Source: Peromyscus leucopus
Lineage: Eukaryota; Chordata; Mammalia; Rodentia; Cricetidae
Length of the DNA stretch: 64,000 bases
NCBI RefSeq assembly: GCF_004664715.2
Contig: NC_051083.1
Span: 116,012,534 to 116,076,533 of the forward strand
Direction of reading: 5' to 3'
Part shown: positions 33,531 through 46,545 of the stretch, in pieces
Layout: the number at the start of each line of letters is the position of its first letter
Numbering within the stretch: the first letter of the stretch is position 1
Made by a program: the position numbers and the translations under genes
Notes under the pieces: model-generated
The model's database searches: none
Told to the model about the DNA's origin: nothing
What the model saw: only the letters and a program-made list of their open reading frames with translations

Positions 33531-36500
33531 CTATAGAGAAAGGATGAAACAGTTACTATCATCAGAGAAGAAGTAAAAATGTACTCAAACCAAGCAAGTG
33601 CCACTTATCTAAGATACAGCCGGGGGAGCCACTACAAGGGAATCCACAGAGCAAGACTTTCCATAAGTAGTGGATATTCAGCAGGGCAAACAATTACAAA
33701 GATTGGCTGTTGGATGGGGAAAAAGTTAGTATGGAACAGAAATATAAAGGGAGAGGACCTTTTAATGTCCCTAATCCTTAACACTTGGGGCAGGATGTGA
33801 CAGAAAACTTCAACAGCAAATTGTCATACACAATTAACTTAGATGTGCTCATCTAGTAAACAACAGACACAAGAACAGAAATGACACGTAGAAGAGAAGA
33901 TTTCTGCCCATTAAAGTCCCAACATGGATGTAGGGGGTAAATGGCATGTGGGTGATAAAACAGCCATTGGCATTAGAATACTGTAGTCCTACAAAACAAA
34001 ACCTAATTTAGACAAAGACCTCAGGTTCAAATCTTACATCTAGAAAGTGTCTATCTAGAAGCTCACCTGTAAGGAAAAGGCAGGTGAATCATTCCTCCCC
34101 ACCACCGATCTCACTCTTGTATTGTAGATTTAAGTGAAACGTAAAGTGTTTGCAGTTTTCTTTTATAGAGGCTCTCTGCACAGCTTAGTATATAACATTT
34201 GATTCGTTAAATATCTCTAAGTTTTGATTCTAAACCTACCAAAACTTTTAAGCCCTTCTATGTCTAAAGTTCTTTCAGAATATCATTGTGCTTTGACTAT
34301 CCAAGGCAGCTCCTAGATCAGAGTCGTGGGAAAAGTTTAACATTCCTTTGCATTTTCCCTTCAGCAAATTATGTGCTATTTCAACAAGTGCCAGCAATAG
34401 TGAGGTGTGCTCCAAATTCCTAAGGAGACAGGAACACTTCCGCTGCGGAACTAGCTTGCCAAGCACCAAAAAGAGTCATGCCATGATCTCCTGACGTCAA
34501 TGGATACTAAAATCCTAAATGATCTACATTTTCTTTTGAGAACCCTTCCTTTGATATATATATTATTTTGATTGTTCAAATAAGTTAGATAAAAATAAAC
34601 CAAGTAGATTTAGTTTCTCTGAGAACAGATTGCAAAGTTCATGGCAGATCCTCATTTGTAAAATATTATTTATCATTCAAAAGTCCTTTTATTTTAAACC
34701 ATTAAAGGTGAAATGGATTCATTTAAGATTTTACTGGAGTAGGACAGGAGACGCCTTATTTGGCTATCTAAAATATTTCCCTTTGGTGTAAGTTGAGGCT
34801 GTCCCTTTCTCTGGAAAATGGGAACAATCAGAATCAAAGCTGTGCTGCCCAGCAAACTCAAAACTGAGGCAGGGCCTAGAAGAACATTGATCCTGATAGG
34901 ATAGCACTGTCTGTTTACTACTGGAATCTGTCTTCATACATTTGGGTCAAATTCTCATTCAGTGGTGCTTAAACTATTAATAAACATTTCTCTTATTGAT
35001 ACTGCAGGCTTTCACAGGCTTATCAAAAACTTACTAAGTTGCCAAAGAGGTGTGAAACTATGGAAGAAATAAATAAACCCTCTAAATCTTTTTCTTTCAT
35101 TTTGTGGGGGAAGGTTTGAATGTTTCACTCTGTAACTCAGGCTGGCCTTAAAATCATGACAATCATTCTGCCTCAGCCTCCCAAGTTTTAGTATTATAGG
35201 CATGAGCCACCATGCCCAGCTTTTCAAAAATTAATACATGTAATTTTTCTTCAGTAAACTCAACTTGAGCTATACACATGAACAAGGAAAATACCATCCT
35301 TTGAGAAAACATTTATACTCTATAAAAAAGATTAAAAACACCAAAGGATCAAACCTCTTCCTGGAATCCTCCTTTATTTAGTCTTATATCACACTATTTC
35401 CTTTGGGTCAGTCTGACCCATAAGGTCACTGCTAAAGTGAGACCCTGTTGTAATCAGTTAGAAAAGGACTTTACGTTGACATTCACATGTTCTAATGAGA
35501 ACATGCTCTATAAGATTTAACTGTCTAAATGGAAATAATTTGAGATTAATACATTATATACATACTCTGCCAACAAACCCAAATTATCAGTAGAAAGAAA
35601 CATGAAATTCATCCCTGAGTTTAGGTACATGTACGTAATTGCACAAAAGCAAGACATTGCTCCTTTTTTCATATATCCTGCATGTGTATGTATGCATGTG
35701 TGTGAACTTTTACAACCAACTTAAGTAATCAGGAAGTTGAAGGCTTACCCGGGTGTGATACAGACCAGCTGTAGGACTAGAGGCTAAGTCAGAAAGATAG
35801 CTTGAGAGCAGCAGTTAGAGGCCAACATTGGCCCACATCTCTTCAAAATAAAATTAAGGCTTAGCTTCGGCACTGACTATCCTAGAGACCTTGCTATTTT
35901 CATGACTTAAAAGCATTCAAAAACATCTAAAACCAAAACTATTTGAGAATGTAATTAATATTCATTAACAGACTTGTTGCCGAGATCAAAGGATAAAGTG
36001 AGTGTGTTCTACTTTGGTACCCAGGAGTCAAAGGAGTCAGTTTTGAAAGAAAAGGTGTATTAAGAAAGTAGAGCCAGGTCAATAATGATGCTACATCCTT
36101 CAAATCACAAACTATGAGAAAAACCTACAGAAATATGGAACATTTCAGCTTAGGGAGGGACATGAGACATAATCCCTTTAGAACAGTGGCTCACTTTACA
36201 TCATGAAATTTCAGTTACAGAAAAAATAAATTTCATCTACATATGAGGAAAACCTTCTAAAGAGGGATGGCTGAAAAGAAAAGTTGAAACCGATAAATGG
36301 TGAAATCCCGGCCAGCCTGAACTATACAGAATCTGAAGTCAGTCCGGATTACATAGTGCAACTCTGTCACAGGAAACAAAAGAAAGAAAGGGAAAAGGGA
36401 AAGGGCGAACAGAGAGAAAACAGAGACAGAAATGGGAAGTGGGGATGGGAGAAAGGAAAAAGCGAGGGGAGGGGATGATCTCTCTTATGAAAACACATGG

Positions 36501-37377
36501 TCTTTATCATGTCAATTTGAATAATGCATACACATGTAATTTGGTTCATATTGATTATTGGCTTTGGGGTTACACAGGTAACATGAAGTTTATTCAGTTT
36601 TGTCCCCCACTGGAAATATGAGTGGAGGTCTTTGGTAGCAAAAATCAAACAAGCAACGAGTGTGGCTAGTAACATATCAAAATAATTCATAGTTGTGAAA
36701 CACTTGAGTATTTCTAACTTTGATTTCTCACACTACAGTGTCACACAATTATTTTTTTCTACTTGCTATTTGTTAGTGTTATCAATCAGAACTAACTCTT
36801 CCCCATAACTGACTGTTAGGGCAACTCAAAGGAGAGGCCTTTTCCCCCAGTCATGTCAAAATCTCCCTGAAGATATGGCTGGCTTCTGCCTTGATCTTCC
36901 CCTCTGTCTGCACCATACAACCAGACCAGAAAGGTAATTTTCACCTTTGGGAAATTAGAAGCTACTTACTACCTCAACTTTGAAGCACGGTGTTTTCAAA
37001 GAGCACTAAGGATGTGAGTAACCAAGTGCCCATGTAAATGACTGATAGAATATAGAAGCAACTCTACTATTTTTGAATATTTGGGCTAGTCAGACTGTAA
37101 AAGGCACTCAACATAATTTACTGTTTAAATCATATAATTTACCTTTTCCTAAAATTAAGAAAAAAAGAATAGTGGGTTAAATCATTAATAAAGCTTTTAA
37201 ATAATTATCTTTAGAAAGTCTTAGCAAATAAAGTATAATAAAATGGTTCTCTCTTTTCTAGCATATAACTTTGGCTATTCATATTAAGATGTACCCATGA
37301 GTAACCAGTCTTTTATGTATGCTAAATATTAGACAAAGCGGCCTTACATGAAGCCCACAGTCCCAACCTGTTCTTAC
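33531..37377 (-). other. Mbnl3: Mbnl3 intron, 3.8 kb
   Basis: Donor ATG|GTAAGA at 37377. It contains an old B1 (35098-35222) and a purine-rich stretch (36370-36475). Degenerate SINE-like pieces may lie near 35745-35850 and 36300-36370. No exon was recognised that matches the 54-nt alternative exon MBNL1/2 carry here. Confidence 0.85.
35098..35222 (-). mobile_element. Old B1-related SINE
   Basis: Antisense landmarks: ttcactctgtaactcaggct, ggccttaaaatcatgacaat, tattataggcatgagccacc. Diverged. Confidence 0.75.
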
Positions 37378-37614
37378 CATCGCAGCCGCCGCCGAATGGT
37401 TCATCTGGTGATGAGCTGCCTTGAGTTTGGCTTGCAAGTGTGGAGGAGGATGAAAATACTTGCATTTCTCCCGGGAGCATCGGCCTTTAATGTAATCCAT
37501 GCAGATTGTCACAGTATTATCAGACACCTCAATCATAGAGACATCCGTAGGGTGAGCATATCGACAATCACTCTCCCCACGGGTACAATTTCCACGCTGA
37601 AATTCACGGCAAAC
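37378..37614 (-). CDS. Mbnl3: Mbnl3 exon with CCCH zinc fingers 3 and 4 (237 nt)
   Basis: Encodes 79 residues. Residues 2-21 form zinc finger 3 ([22 protein letters not shown]7CX6CX3H). Residues 38-57 form zinc finger 4 ([20 protein letters not shown]7CX4CX3H). All eight zinc ligands are present. These tandem fingers bind YGCY motifs in pre-mRNA, with which muscleblind proteins control alternative splicing and mRNA localisation. [20 protein letters not shown] and HHQMNH favour MBNL3 over MBNL1/2. A basic/helical stretch ([10 protein letters not shown]) and an alanine run (AAAAM) follow. Acceptor ttctttcctttttaag, donor GTAAGA, phase 0 at both ends. The strongest coding evidence in the window. 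Confidence 0.98.
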
Positions 37615-38845
37615 CTTAAAAAGGAAAGAAACAAAAAAACACATACATTCCCAGTGATGATTGAAAGGTGACTGGCTTTTATTTACCTTCCAAGAAGATA
37701 CGAGAGTCACATATGAATTTTGTCATTTGTGTAGGAAACAGCTATAAAAGATGAAGTGTAATACAAAGCAATATTCACCCTAAGATAAAAACACAATTTC
37801 ATAAAAGGGGGAAAGATCACATTTTCCACAAAGATAAGAGTGTCTATTTGCCTTACACTGACATAATAGGACTTGAAAGTATTACTGAAAATGTGTTTTA
37901 ATCCTGAAGTTAACATATACCCTCAAGCGTAACGATTTCTTTAAAGCCTAGGCTGGTTCTTTATCATACAGCAATACACTAGTGGTTTTACATGGACAAT
38001 TTGTAAACCACATTGAGTCAAACCTATATTTAGGTTCCATTATAATACATGAGCAGGCATTCAATTGGTTGCCAGTGGAGCTGACATTCTAAGAAATCAA
38101 CCAGTTATTTATTCTAGTGAACAAAGACTAGCAATTAAAGGAAAACTAAAGGGTGTCAATAAATCAAAAGATGTTTGAAATTTCCTTTAAATTCTTTAGG
38201 TTTCATGTAATATTTATTGTGAAGTCCATCATTCTTAACATGAAGAAAATCTTTAGGTGTGATGAAATTCATTTACAACCTATACTCATATAGCTTTACA
38301 TTCTATAATTGTAGAATGTTAGGTTCGTTTTTCAGTTTATCATTTTGGAAAGTAGAGACTCATGAACAAATCTAGTTATTACATTTTATAAAGCTCCAGC
38401 ATGGGTACAAAGAAAATTCTCACTTAGAATTCCTATACAGCAGTTCATGTTTGGGTATACTTGAAACATTGTTTGACCTACTACACAACAAAATTCATTC
38501 ACTCTAGAACAAGGTCTAACTGAAGTTAAAAAAATGTTTAACATTATTATTTTTTTTTTCAAGACAGGGTTTCTCTGTGTAGTTTTGGTGCCTGTCCTGG
38601 AACTCGCTCTGGAGACCAGGCTGGCCTTGAACTCACAGAGATCCGCCTGGCTCTGCCTCCTGAGTGCTGGGATTAAAGGCGTGCACCACCACCGCCTGGC
38701 TTAACATTCTTTCTCAGGCTCCTTATGCTAAAAGGTACTAGGATATTCTGATTTTAAACATTCAACAAACTAGGCTTTGAAAAGGTACATTATGCATAAA
38801 GTTAATATCCATTCTACAAGCATTTCTATACGTAGTCACAAATAC
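37615..38845 (-). other. Mbnl3: Mbnl3 intron, 1.2 kb
   Basis: Donor GAG|GTATTT at 38845, acceptor tttttaag at 37615. It contains one B1 (38546-38700). Confidence 0.9.
38546..38700 (-). mobile_element. B1 SINE with 8-bp target duplication
   Basis: Young antisense B1 (caagacagggtttctctgtg, gttttggtgcctgtcctgga, aaaggcgtgcaccaccaccg). Direct repeat ttaacatt is at 38538-38545 and 38701-38708. It lies only about 145 bp from the next coding exon. Confidence 0.95.
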
Positions 38846-39037
38846 CTCCAGTCTATCTGTACGAATTGGTTTTGGGGCAGGAACTCCTGGCAATGCAAGA
38901 TGTGGGTTTCCAGAAATCAGAACTGGAGTATTCGGAAAAAGTTCAGCAGGAACCAGGCCCATCCCAGGATGAGGCATGTAAGGATTGAAAGCCATAGTAG
39001 GATTAGCTGCAAGCGATGGATTCATAGGAAAAGATGC
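38846..39037 (-). CDS. Mbnl3: Mbnl3 linker exon between finger pairs (192 nt)
   Basis: Encodes 64 residues: ASFPMNPSLAANPTMAFNPY, then a Met/Pro-rich MPHPGMGLVPAELFPNT segment, a VLISGNPHLALPGVPAPKP stretch and IRTDRLE. This is the flexible hydrophobic/proline-rich linker that separates the two zinc-finger pairs in muscleblind proteins. The MAFNPYMPHPGMGLVPAEL wording and KPIRTDRLE end point to MBNL3. It has no zinc ligands. Acceptor ttttgaacacag, donor GAG|GTATTT, and both borders are phase 0, so the upstream SSL and downstream VCREF codons join without change. Confidence 0.97.
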
Positions 39038-41377
39038 CTGTGTTCAAAAGAGAAAAAAAGAGGTATTAGAGCTAAACATATCCTTCTTACTATTTATTAC
39101 ACCAGGCATTCTCGAAGGAATTACAGCATTTCCTAAGCCACTATTTCTGTTTTTCTTTTGTTTTTGAGATTATAATCATATTATTTTACTATATTTATCA
39201 AATAATTATGTATTTTTATTTTATATCTTAAAATTTATAAATTATATATATTAATCTTTATATATTCATATTATATCATTATATCACTTCTCCCTTCCCT
39301 TTCTTCCTTCTAAATCCTCCCATATACCCTTTCCTTACTCTCTTTAAAATGTATGGCCTCTTTTCATTAAGTGTTGTTAAATGAAATAAATATATAATAT
39401 GTATATATTCTAAATATAATCACCACTGTTTCTTGATTTTTTTGTCTTTTACTAATTTCCATATAGGAATTGCTTTTAAAATGACAACTATCTATAGGCA
39501 TGGACTTGACTGGTAAGCTGATTTTTGACAAAGCCATAATTTCCCCAATGAATGACAGCACATGCACACACGCACACAATTTCTCTTGGTTCCTCACACA
39601 GCTATGCCTTTAAACGTAGACTCTGTGATCTCCTGAAAGCCCATTCCCTTCCACTTTCCCCTTCCTCTTCCCAGATGGAATGCTGCCTGTCCTACCACAT
39701 GTCCAATCACCCAATAGCATCCTTCTTTGTTTTCTTGGCCCACTGATATTTATACAAGACTTGAAAAAGAAAAGGATAATTTAGAAAAAGTGAATGCTTT
39801 AACAATCTACCATCCACCTAAAATGAGGATAGCATTGGCATTTTATTTTACTATTTTACTACTAGTCCTATTTCATAAACGAATCTGACTTGCTGTGGAG
39901 GCTCACAAAGGTTTCCTAGTGAGATCTGAGCTTGCTTTACCCAGCAGGGCTGCATTAGAGGAGTGCTTGACCACATGCGTGGTTACTAAGTGATTGAAAG
40001 GGTTTGCACGTGGATGTGCTATGGGGAGGTCTTTGCTCCACCTTTTGACATTCCTATAAAAAGCCCTTTAGAAGAGACAGAAAGGACTGGTGGATAAGGA
40101 TCTAGGCCCTTCCCAAGGCTATCCTGTGTTTCTGTCTGTCTCTCTCCCCTCTATATTTCTATCTAAATCTCTTAACACTTTCTCCTCAAGAGTACCCTGG
40201 GGAAAAAGTGGGAGCTGGTCTCCCACAACTTGTCCAGCCTTGTCTTTATTTAGGGGCCAGATGATACTCATAGTTCAAAAGGAGGCTCTAGAAATGCTAC
40301 AAGGATCCCTATTAGGGAAGAAGAGATAACAGGATTGTATGGTCATGATTCAGAGTATAACTAGTAAGGAAAAGCTTTATAAATGCAAAGGGTTGTTACC
40401 TGTTTGTCTCTCTTTACAGTTCCTGGATTCAAAGAGATTGGTATATGCATTGCCTTTAGCATCAGGAATGGCACATTTTATCATTTTACTATGCTCTTTT
40501 CCAGTTCGTGCCACATGTGTGCATCTTTTATCAATGTGGATATTGTTTCATTGATAGTTCTCTTGTCCTCCCTAAAGTACTGAATACTGACTCAATGACT
40601 TGTAGATACCCTTGAAGGTACATTTTAAAAATAAAATTTAAGTATTATAAATGATAATATATATTACTTATATATTTCTAATAGCAATTTAATAAGGTAA
40701 TAACTGGTGGTATCTCACTATATTTTACTAAGTGCATGTGATCTTTCTTGCATTCATTTTCTCTTTTTCACCAGAGAAATCAAGCTACACCCATGCCTGC
40801 TAAATTACAAAGGGCTTCCTCTAAAACAGGGACAATAGGAATCTGTGGAGTCTGGTGGGGCCATATATAATCTCTACCTCATCCTCCATGCTTACTTCAA
40901 ATTTTCACTAGCACAGCTGCCTGAAGAAACCCCAAAGGCCAAGTTGGCTGAAATGGAAGTGCTCCCACTTTAGCATCCCACCTTATGTAAATGTATCAAA
41001 TAACCTGACTGCTCTGTTAGGAAGAACAGAAAGAATCCAGCTTAAAGGAACTGGACTCATTAGGGGAAGGGAGGAAGCATTTTAAGATGAAAGGACCACA
41101 CTAGACACCAAGAAAGATGATGGGGTAGTTTGCAGAGGGACTCTCAGGTTTAAGGACAGATAGCCTTAGGCTGACCAAGCCAGGCTAAGTCTTGTGATGA
41201 AACGTTCTCAGGAACCTGTCAAAGTTCTCACCATCTTTGGGAATTAGACCTGACAAGTCAGATCTTACTAATTCAATGATTTATACTCTTGTCAAATTCA
41301 GCAAGAATCTTTGAAAGTCAAAACCCACATATGAACCACACAGCAGTCTTGTTTGTTTCTATTTGTTTTCTCTCAGA

Positions 41378-41536
41378 ATTTTTGTTTTGTTTTGTTTTTA
41401 AGACAGGGTTTCTTTGAGTAACAGCCCTAGCTGTCCTGATTTTGCTCTGTAGACCAGGCTGGCCTCGAACTCAGAGATCCGCCTGCCTCTACCTCCCGAG
41501 TGCTGGGATTAAAGGCATGTGCCACCACCACCTGGC
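41378..41536 (-). mobile_element. B1 SINE with 10-bp target duplication
   Basis: Antisense B1 with a (GTTTT)n tail (aagacagggtttctttgagt, aacagccctagctgtcctga, aaaggcatgtgccaccacca). Direct repeat ttctctcaga is at 41368-41377 and 41537-41546. Confidence 0.95.
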
Positions 41537-42384
41537 TTCTCTCAGACTTTAATAGAAATTTCTCACTGAAGTTACTCTTCCAATTCTAGATTGTTTTTAG
41601 TTTTACTTTTTTCAAAACTGAAAAAAATTACAACTATGATGTATTGAACAGAAACAAAGGCTAAGGGGTGGGTGAATTGCCAGACTAAAAACAATAAGGA
41701 AACTAACAAATTAGTAATAACTTATCTAATTAATGTTCAATTAAAAGCCAAGCCTAATGTTTACCTAAGCAAGGCTTTCTTTTTATAGCTTTAAAACTCT
41801 ATTTTTTTTTTTTACGCCAGGGAAAAATTTCTGCTTAACTTCTTTCTTTTTAAAATCATTTTAATTTACTTAGGGTCTGTTATTTCTTCTAACAGTATGA
41901 AAAAAAAATCTGTAAATAAAACAGGAGATGTTTAGTTCTTTTTAAAGGTTTAACCACAAACTATCCCAAGTTGTTATTAGATTTTAAAATTAGTGTTGTA
42001 GCTTTTATGACCATTTCCTCTTTGAGAATAAATTTCATTCTATTACACTTTATTGAGAACAAGTTCTTCCAATTGCAGCCCTGGAGCAGAGGCAGGAACT
42101 CCTGAGCTGCTCATTTCTTTTCAAATAAGCATTTCTATTTTCTCACTACCACCTCTGCCCCAGGCTAACTACTCCATTTTATGAATCTGAACATTCAATA
42201 GCTTAGCTTTGACTAACAGCCACAGGTTAAGTCAAGCGGCCTATAAGCTTGTGCATTCGGTTGCAATAAGCTAAGCAACTTAATCCTGCTTCTATGTATA
42301 TCATAGCACTTCATGTCAATTAAACTAACATGAACCCATCTGTGAGTTATTACTTATTTCAAAGAAAAAGGATAGGGGTTTGTG

Positions 42385-42465
42385 TGTATGTATGCTGGGG
42401 CTAGAACCCATGGCCTTATACATACATGCTAAGCACACTTTACCACTCAACCACATTCCCCAGCA
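42385..42465 (-). mobile_element. ID-like SINE
   Basis: Antisense ID-type sequence: atgctggggctagaacccat, ggccttatacatacatgcta, ccactcaaccacattcccca. Confidence 0.65.
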
Positions 42466-42892
42466 CTAAGGAAAAGGTTCTTATTATATAGAATCTGATT
42501 TCTCTGTATAGCCTGTAGTAGTCTACACATTTCAATTGCTTCTGATACTTAAAGCTTGACTAAAATCATTTACTAAATATTTGAAAGTATGAGAACTTTT
42601 CTCTCACAACCAGATGTAGATTTTCATGCTTCTGAATAAGACAAAGCATAAAGAATTGTGCAGGTAGCAGACTTTAGGAAACAAGATCACTGGAAAATTA
42701 TTGATCTCAGTGTCTAGCAGTTTTTTCTCCTATCATACAATTTTCTAAGACTTCTGGGGCACTTGCACAGAGCCTAGAAACTACCATGTGCTCAAGAAAT
42801 GCATCCAAATAGGGAAAAGTCTTCAGAAAAAAGGGCTCCTAACCTTTTTCATCTGGGACTTTCTGAGAGTCAGCTAAAAGTTGTATACAGGT

Positions 42893-42894
<2 letters not shown>

Positions 42895-42947
<53 letters not shown>
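42895..42947 (+). repeat. (AC)n microsatellite
   Basis: About 26 AC units inside an Mbnl3 intron. Confidence 0.98.
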
Positions 42948-42949
<2 letters not shown>

Positions 42950-43446
42950 GCTCCTTCGGATCTTAGGAAGTTCAAGGGCCCAGGGATATTCATCCCTGGT
43001 GCAGTTTTCTGGCTCCTCAAAGGCTTGCCCAACTCATGGTCTACAGACCACATGAAGCTGGAGAGAGCCCCAACACAAAATCAAAAAGCTATGTTAGACA
43101 TTATAAGACTGTTTTGTAATTATTGATTGGATTGCACAGCTCTCAAACATGAGCTTTGTGAGCGACAATGTCTTGTCACAATGGCAAAAGGTTAGAAAAG
43201 CCCAGGTGAATAAGGATCCACAAATCAAGATCCCTTAGGCAAATCTGACCTGTCCCTAGTTTTGTATGAACAGGAACCTGCCTCTTATATTTTTAATGTT
43301 TAAAAATATTAACAGAATAATATTTAGTGACAGGGAAATTACTATATTTTTATTTTAATATCTATTCACTGATCTCACTGTGCTGCTTTGTAGACCTGCA
43401 TTACAAAAATTTATGGACATTCAATTCATTTCAAACACAAAAATTC

Positions 43447-43448
<2 letters not shown>

Positions 43449-43481
<33 letters not shown>
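43449..43481 (+). repeat. (AC)n microsatellite
   Basis: About 16 AC units, 0.5 kb from the previous one. Confidence 0.97.
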
Positions 43482-43482
<1 letters not shown>

Positions 43483-45009
43483 TTATATTTACATATAAAT
43501 GTTTCTACATGCTACTCAGTGATTAACTATGGGGAGACAATACTTGGAATCCTGCCAAGGTAAAAATCTGAAGTACCCAGCAAATATTCTTCTTAAAGGA
43601 CTCGAAGCACCTTTGAATAGTAAAGCAATTCAATAAAAATTCTGGCTCCTTAATCAGTTACCTGTTGATGATCTTGGTTGATTTCACATCTTAGCTACTG
43701 TGAACAGTGGGGCAAGAAACCTGAAAGTATAAGTGTCTACTTCACATAATTATTTGAGTAACTAAAGTCTAACACAAATTTCTGATAGTCCTAAGGTTCC
43801 CAACACATGGAACAGATAAGTGAGGAGATGAAAATGCTAACTGCACTGATTAGCATTTCACATTCTATGCACATATTATTGTAGTGTACCTCATAAATAT
43901 GTGGGTGGTAAATATGCTTCCATTTAAAAATTAAGAAAAAATGTCTCAAGTACACCTGTCTAGTTTGTAAATATGTTTTGGGACACTAACCTATTACTTA
44001 AAATGAATTATTAATCAAGTTAATGAAAATTAAATGTTGTGGCAAATCCATTCCTTTGTCTCTCTAACAAAAGAGACCTACTTGTTCTCGGTAATATCCA
44101 ACATCAGTTACAATTATTGACGAATACAAAGATTTTAAGTGATTTAAATGATATCACAGCCTGAAGGCCACAGAATAGCAGTGGCCTTCCTTCTCTGAAC
44201 TTCTATTTAGAGGTAGAAGACTAGGGTAAACATTTGTTAGCAATTTGTTGACTCAATTTTAATACCAGAAAAATAGTGCCCTTAAATTTTCCTAGCACTC
44301 ACAATACCTTCCCTTTACTGTTCCGTTGAAGACATTCATGCTGTATAAAAGAAGTAAGCCATTTTCATCATCACCGGCTTATTTCTGTCAGAAAATTCTT
44401 AAGAACAATGAATGCATGGTTGTAGTTTCTATCTCCTCCATAGAAGCACTCATTTGCTCTTTTCCTATGCTGATCTGTAATTCCTAGCCCTCTACTGCAG
44501 CTTCTCATTCCACTGGGTAGATTTGAACTGGGGTGTATGCCCTCTTTTGTGCATCTCTGTATCTCTTATACTCACAATAATCTACCAATCATTTGTCTAC
44601 CTGACTACTTTAATGTTCCTTTTTACCCAAGTCATCTATATGGACCAATAAATATTAACTAAGGTTACTGAAAAAAGATTCCTAAACCACTAGTTGGTTT
44701 TAATTTACCAAATTTAAAAATCTCAATTCAAAAATCACAGTGCAAAACAAACAAAAGTAGTTTTTCAATTAAGGAAGATTTTAGGCAAATGGGTACTCCT
44801 ATTTTTGAGAAAGTTGGGACATGTTAGACCAATCAGTTTGAAAAGCACAAGGCATTTTATACCCACATGCATACACGTATGTTCCACATGTATGTACATA
44901 TTTTTATTTGTTACTAGTTAGTAATACCAATACTAGTTAACTAGATAGTACCAGAGGCTAAGCGTTTCAAAAAACGGTTTTGTGATGTAACAAATCAAGC
45001 TATGTAACT

Positions 45010-45365
45010 TCCTGTTTTTAAATTACACATAATTAGATATATTTATTGGGTACAATGAGCTAAATGAACACACACACATCCCCTCTTTGTATGATAGATG
45101 TTCATCTATCTTAAATGTAGTATTTCAGTAGAATGAAAACTATTTTAAAGATACAGTTTGTGGCATGAATTACTCAATTGTGCTATATTATGCACTGCTT
45201 GTATATAATACAATTATCATTCCTTCCATCTAACTGTAAAATTTTAACCACGGACTTACCTCTCTCTTCTCTCCTCTCCACTACCCTTCTTAGTAACAAC
45301 TATTCTATTCTCTACTTCTATGAGAACAGCTTTTGATGACTCCATATATGACTGAGGTAAAATAT
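45010..45365 (-). mobile_element. Ancient L1 3'-end fragment
   Basis: The plus strand resembles old antisense L1: tagatatatttattgggtac, aatgtagtatttcagtagaa, cactacccttcttagtaaca, ctctacttctatgagaacag. Diverged; no frame. Confidence 0.5.
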
Positions 45366-45949
45366 ACAACTTATTACAAACTGTTTATAGGAGATTAGTG
45401 CATTACTAGTGTAACTCGTATCCACTGGATAGTTAAAAGAAAAGAGTACATGACGAATTTAAATTAATATTGAGCATCCCTTAAAGGCAAGCTAGGAACT
45501 TAGTGTTACAGACTTAAAATCATCAGGGAAACCATAGTTTTTCACACATGGTATCCTGGCAGCCCTCTCAGTGGCAAACTTCTAAACTATATTCACCTAC
45601 ACAAGAGAATGATTTTGATAAAGAAATAAACATTATTTATAGATGAGACTGTCAAGTTGCTTTGTTTAACTCCTATCAATGAAAAAGATTTCCCAGCACC
45701 CTCCAAAATCCTCCTTTCATTTTTGTATTCTCCTCTCATACAATACAGCCTAACTGTAGTTTCCATCCCTCCACTCCTTCCAGCTCCCCCGACCACACAT
45801 ACACTGCCTTTCACTTCACTTGTGAACAAGAGCAAACCGTTTTGTGATGGCAGGCTCACAGCTCAGACTAAGAACAGGAGTAGTGAGGCTAGGATGCCCA
45901 CACGGTCTCATCAGTATCATGCTGAAAGAAACTTAGCTAAGCAGCCCCG

Positions 45950-46035
45950 GAGGAAGAGGAGGAGGAGGAGGAGGAGGAGGAGGAGGAGGAGGAGGAGGAG
46001 GAGGAGGAGGAGGAGGAGAAGGTGGAGGTGGCAGA
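45950..46035 (+). repeat. (GGA)n microsatellite
   Basis: About 22 near-perfect GGA units. The arginine-only frame across it is an artefact. The Mbnl3 pre-mRNA strand reads (UCC)n. Confidence 0.97.
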
Positions 46036-46424
46036 ACAGGCCACGGCCAGGTTACATTTAATTTGTCCCATGAGAATACTGAGGGAGGAAAAAGGAAGGA
46101 TGTTGAGTTTGTCTACAAAACCTAGATAAATCTAGATGAAATTCTGGTCTCACATCATAGCAGCACTCCAGGAATGCTTGTGATGTAACTTGGTCAACTT
46201 CAATGTGGCACATCACATGATAAGGACAATCACAACTATCTTAAGAGCACATTAACCTTATAATTGTATAATATCTATTGTCTAGTGACTTGAATATTTA
46301 AAAAAAATCATTTCATACAACATTTTTGTTACTCTGTCGAGATGGAAAACTAGGTACCAAATTGCAGAATCTTCATTACAATACATTGTAACTCCTTCTA
46401 TTTCTGTTTAATTGGTTTATTAGT

Positions 46425-46545
46425 TAAATTTTATTTAGTGCACAAAATAGTGGGTTTCATTATGACATGTTATATGGAATTATATATATTTTTGTACTTT
46501 GCTGTTATTTTTCCTATTACCTTCCTTCATCCCTCCTCCCAACAC
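46425..46545 (-). mobile_element. L1 3'-end fragment
   Basis: Antisense rodent L1 3' tail: ttatttagtgcacaaaatag, tgggtttcattatgacatgt, cttccttcatccctcctccc. Confidence 0.6.

Noticed and set aside
33531..37377. Search for an equivalent of the 54-nt nuclear-localisation exon of MBNL1/2
   Set aside because: No sequence encoding the SLKRPLEATFDL-type peptide was found; MBNL3 may simply lack it.
37348..37671. 107-codon plus-strand frame over the zinc-finger exon
   Set aside because: Antisense shadow of the finger-3/4 exon of Mbnl3.
45657..46061. 134-codon plus frame ending in a long arginine run
   Set aside because: Most of it is the (GGA)n repeat; no start context, splice sites or family match.
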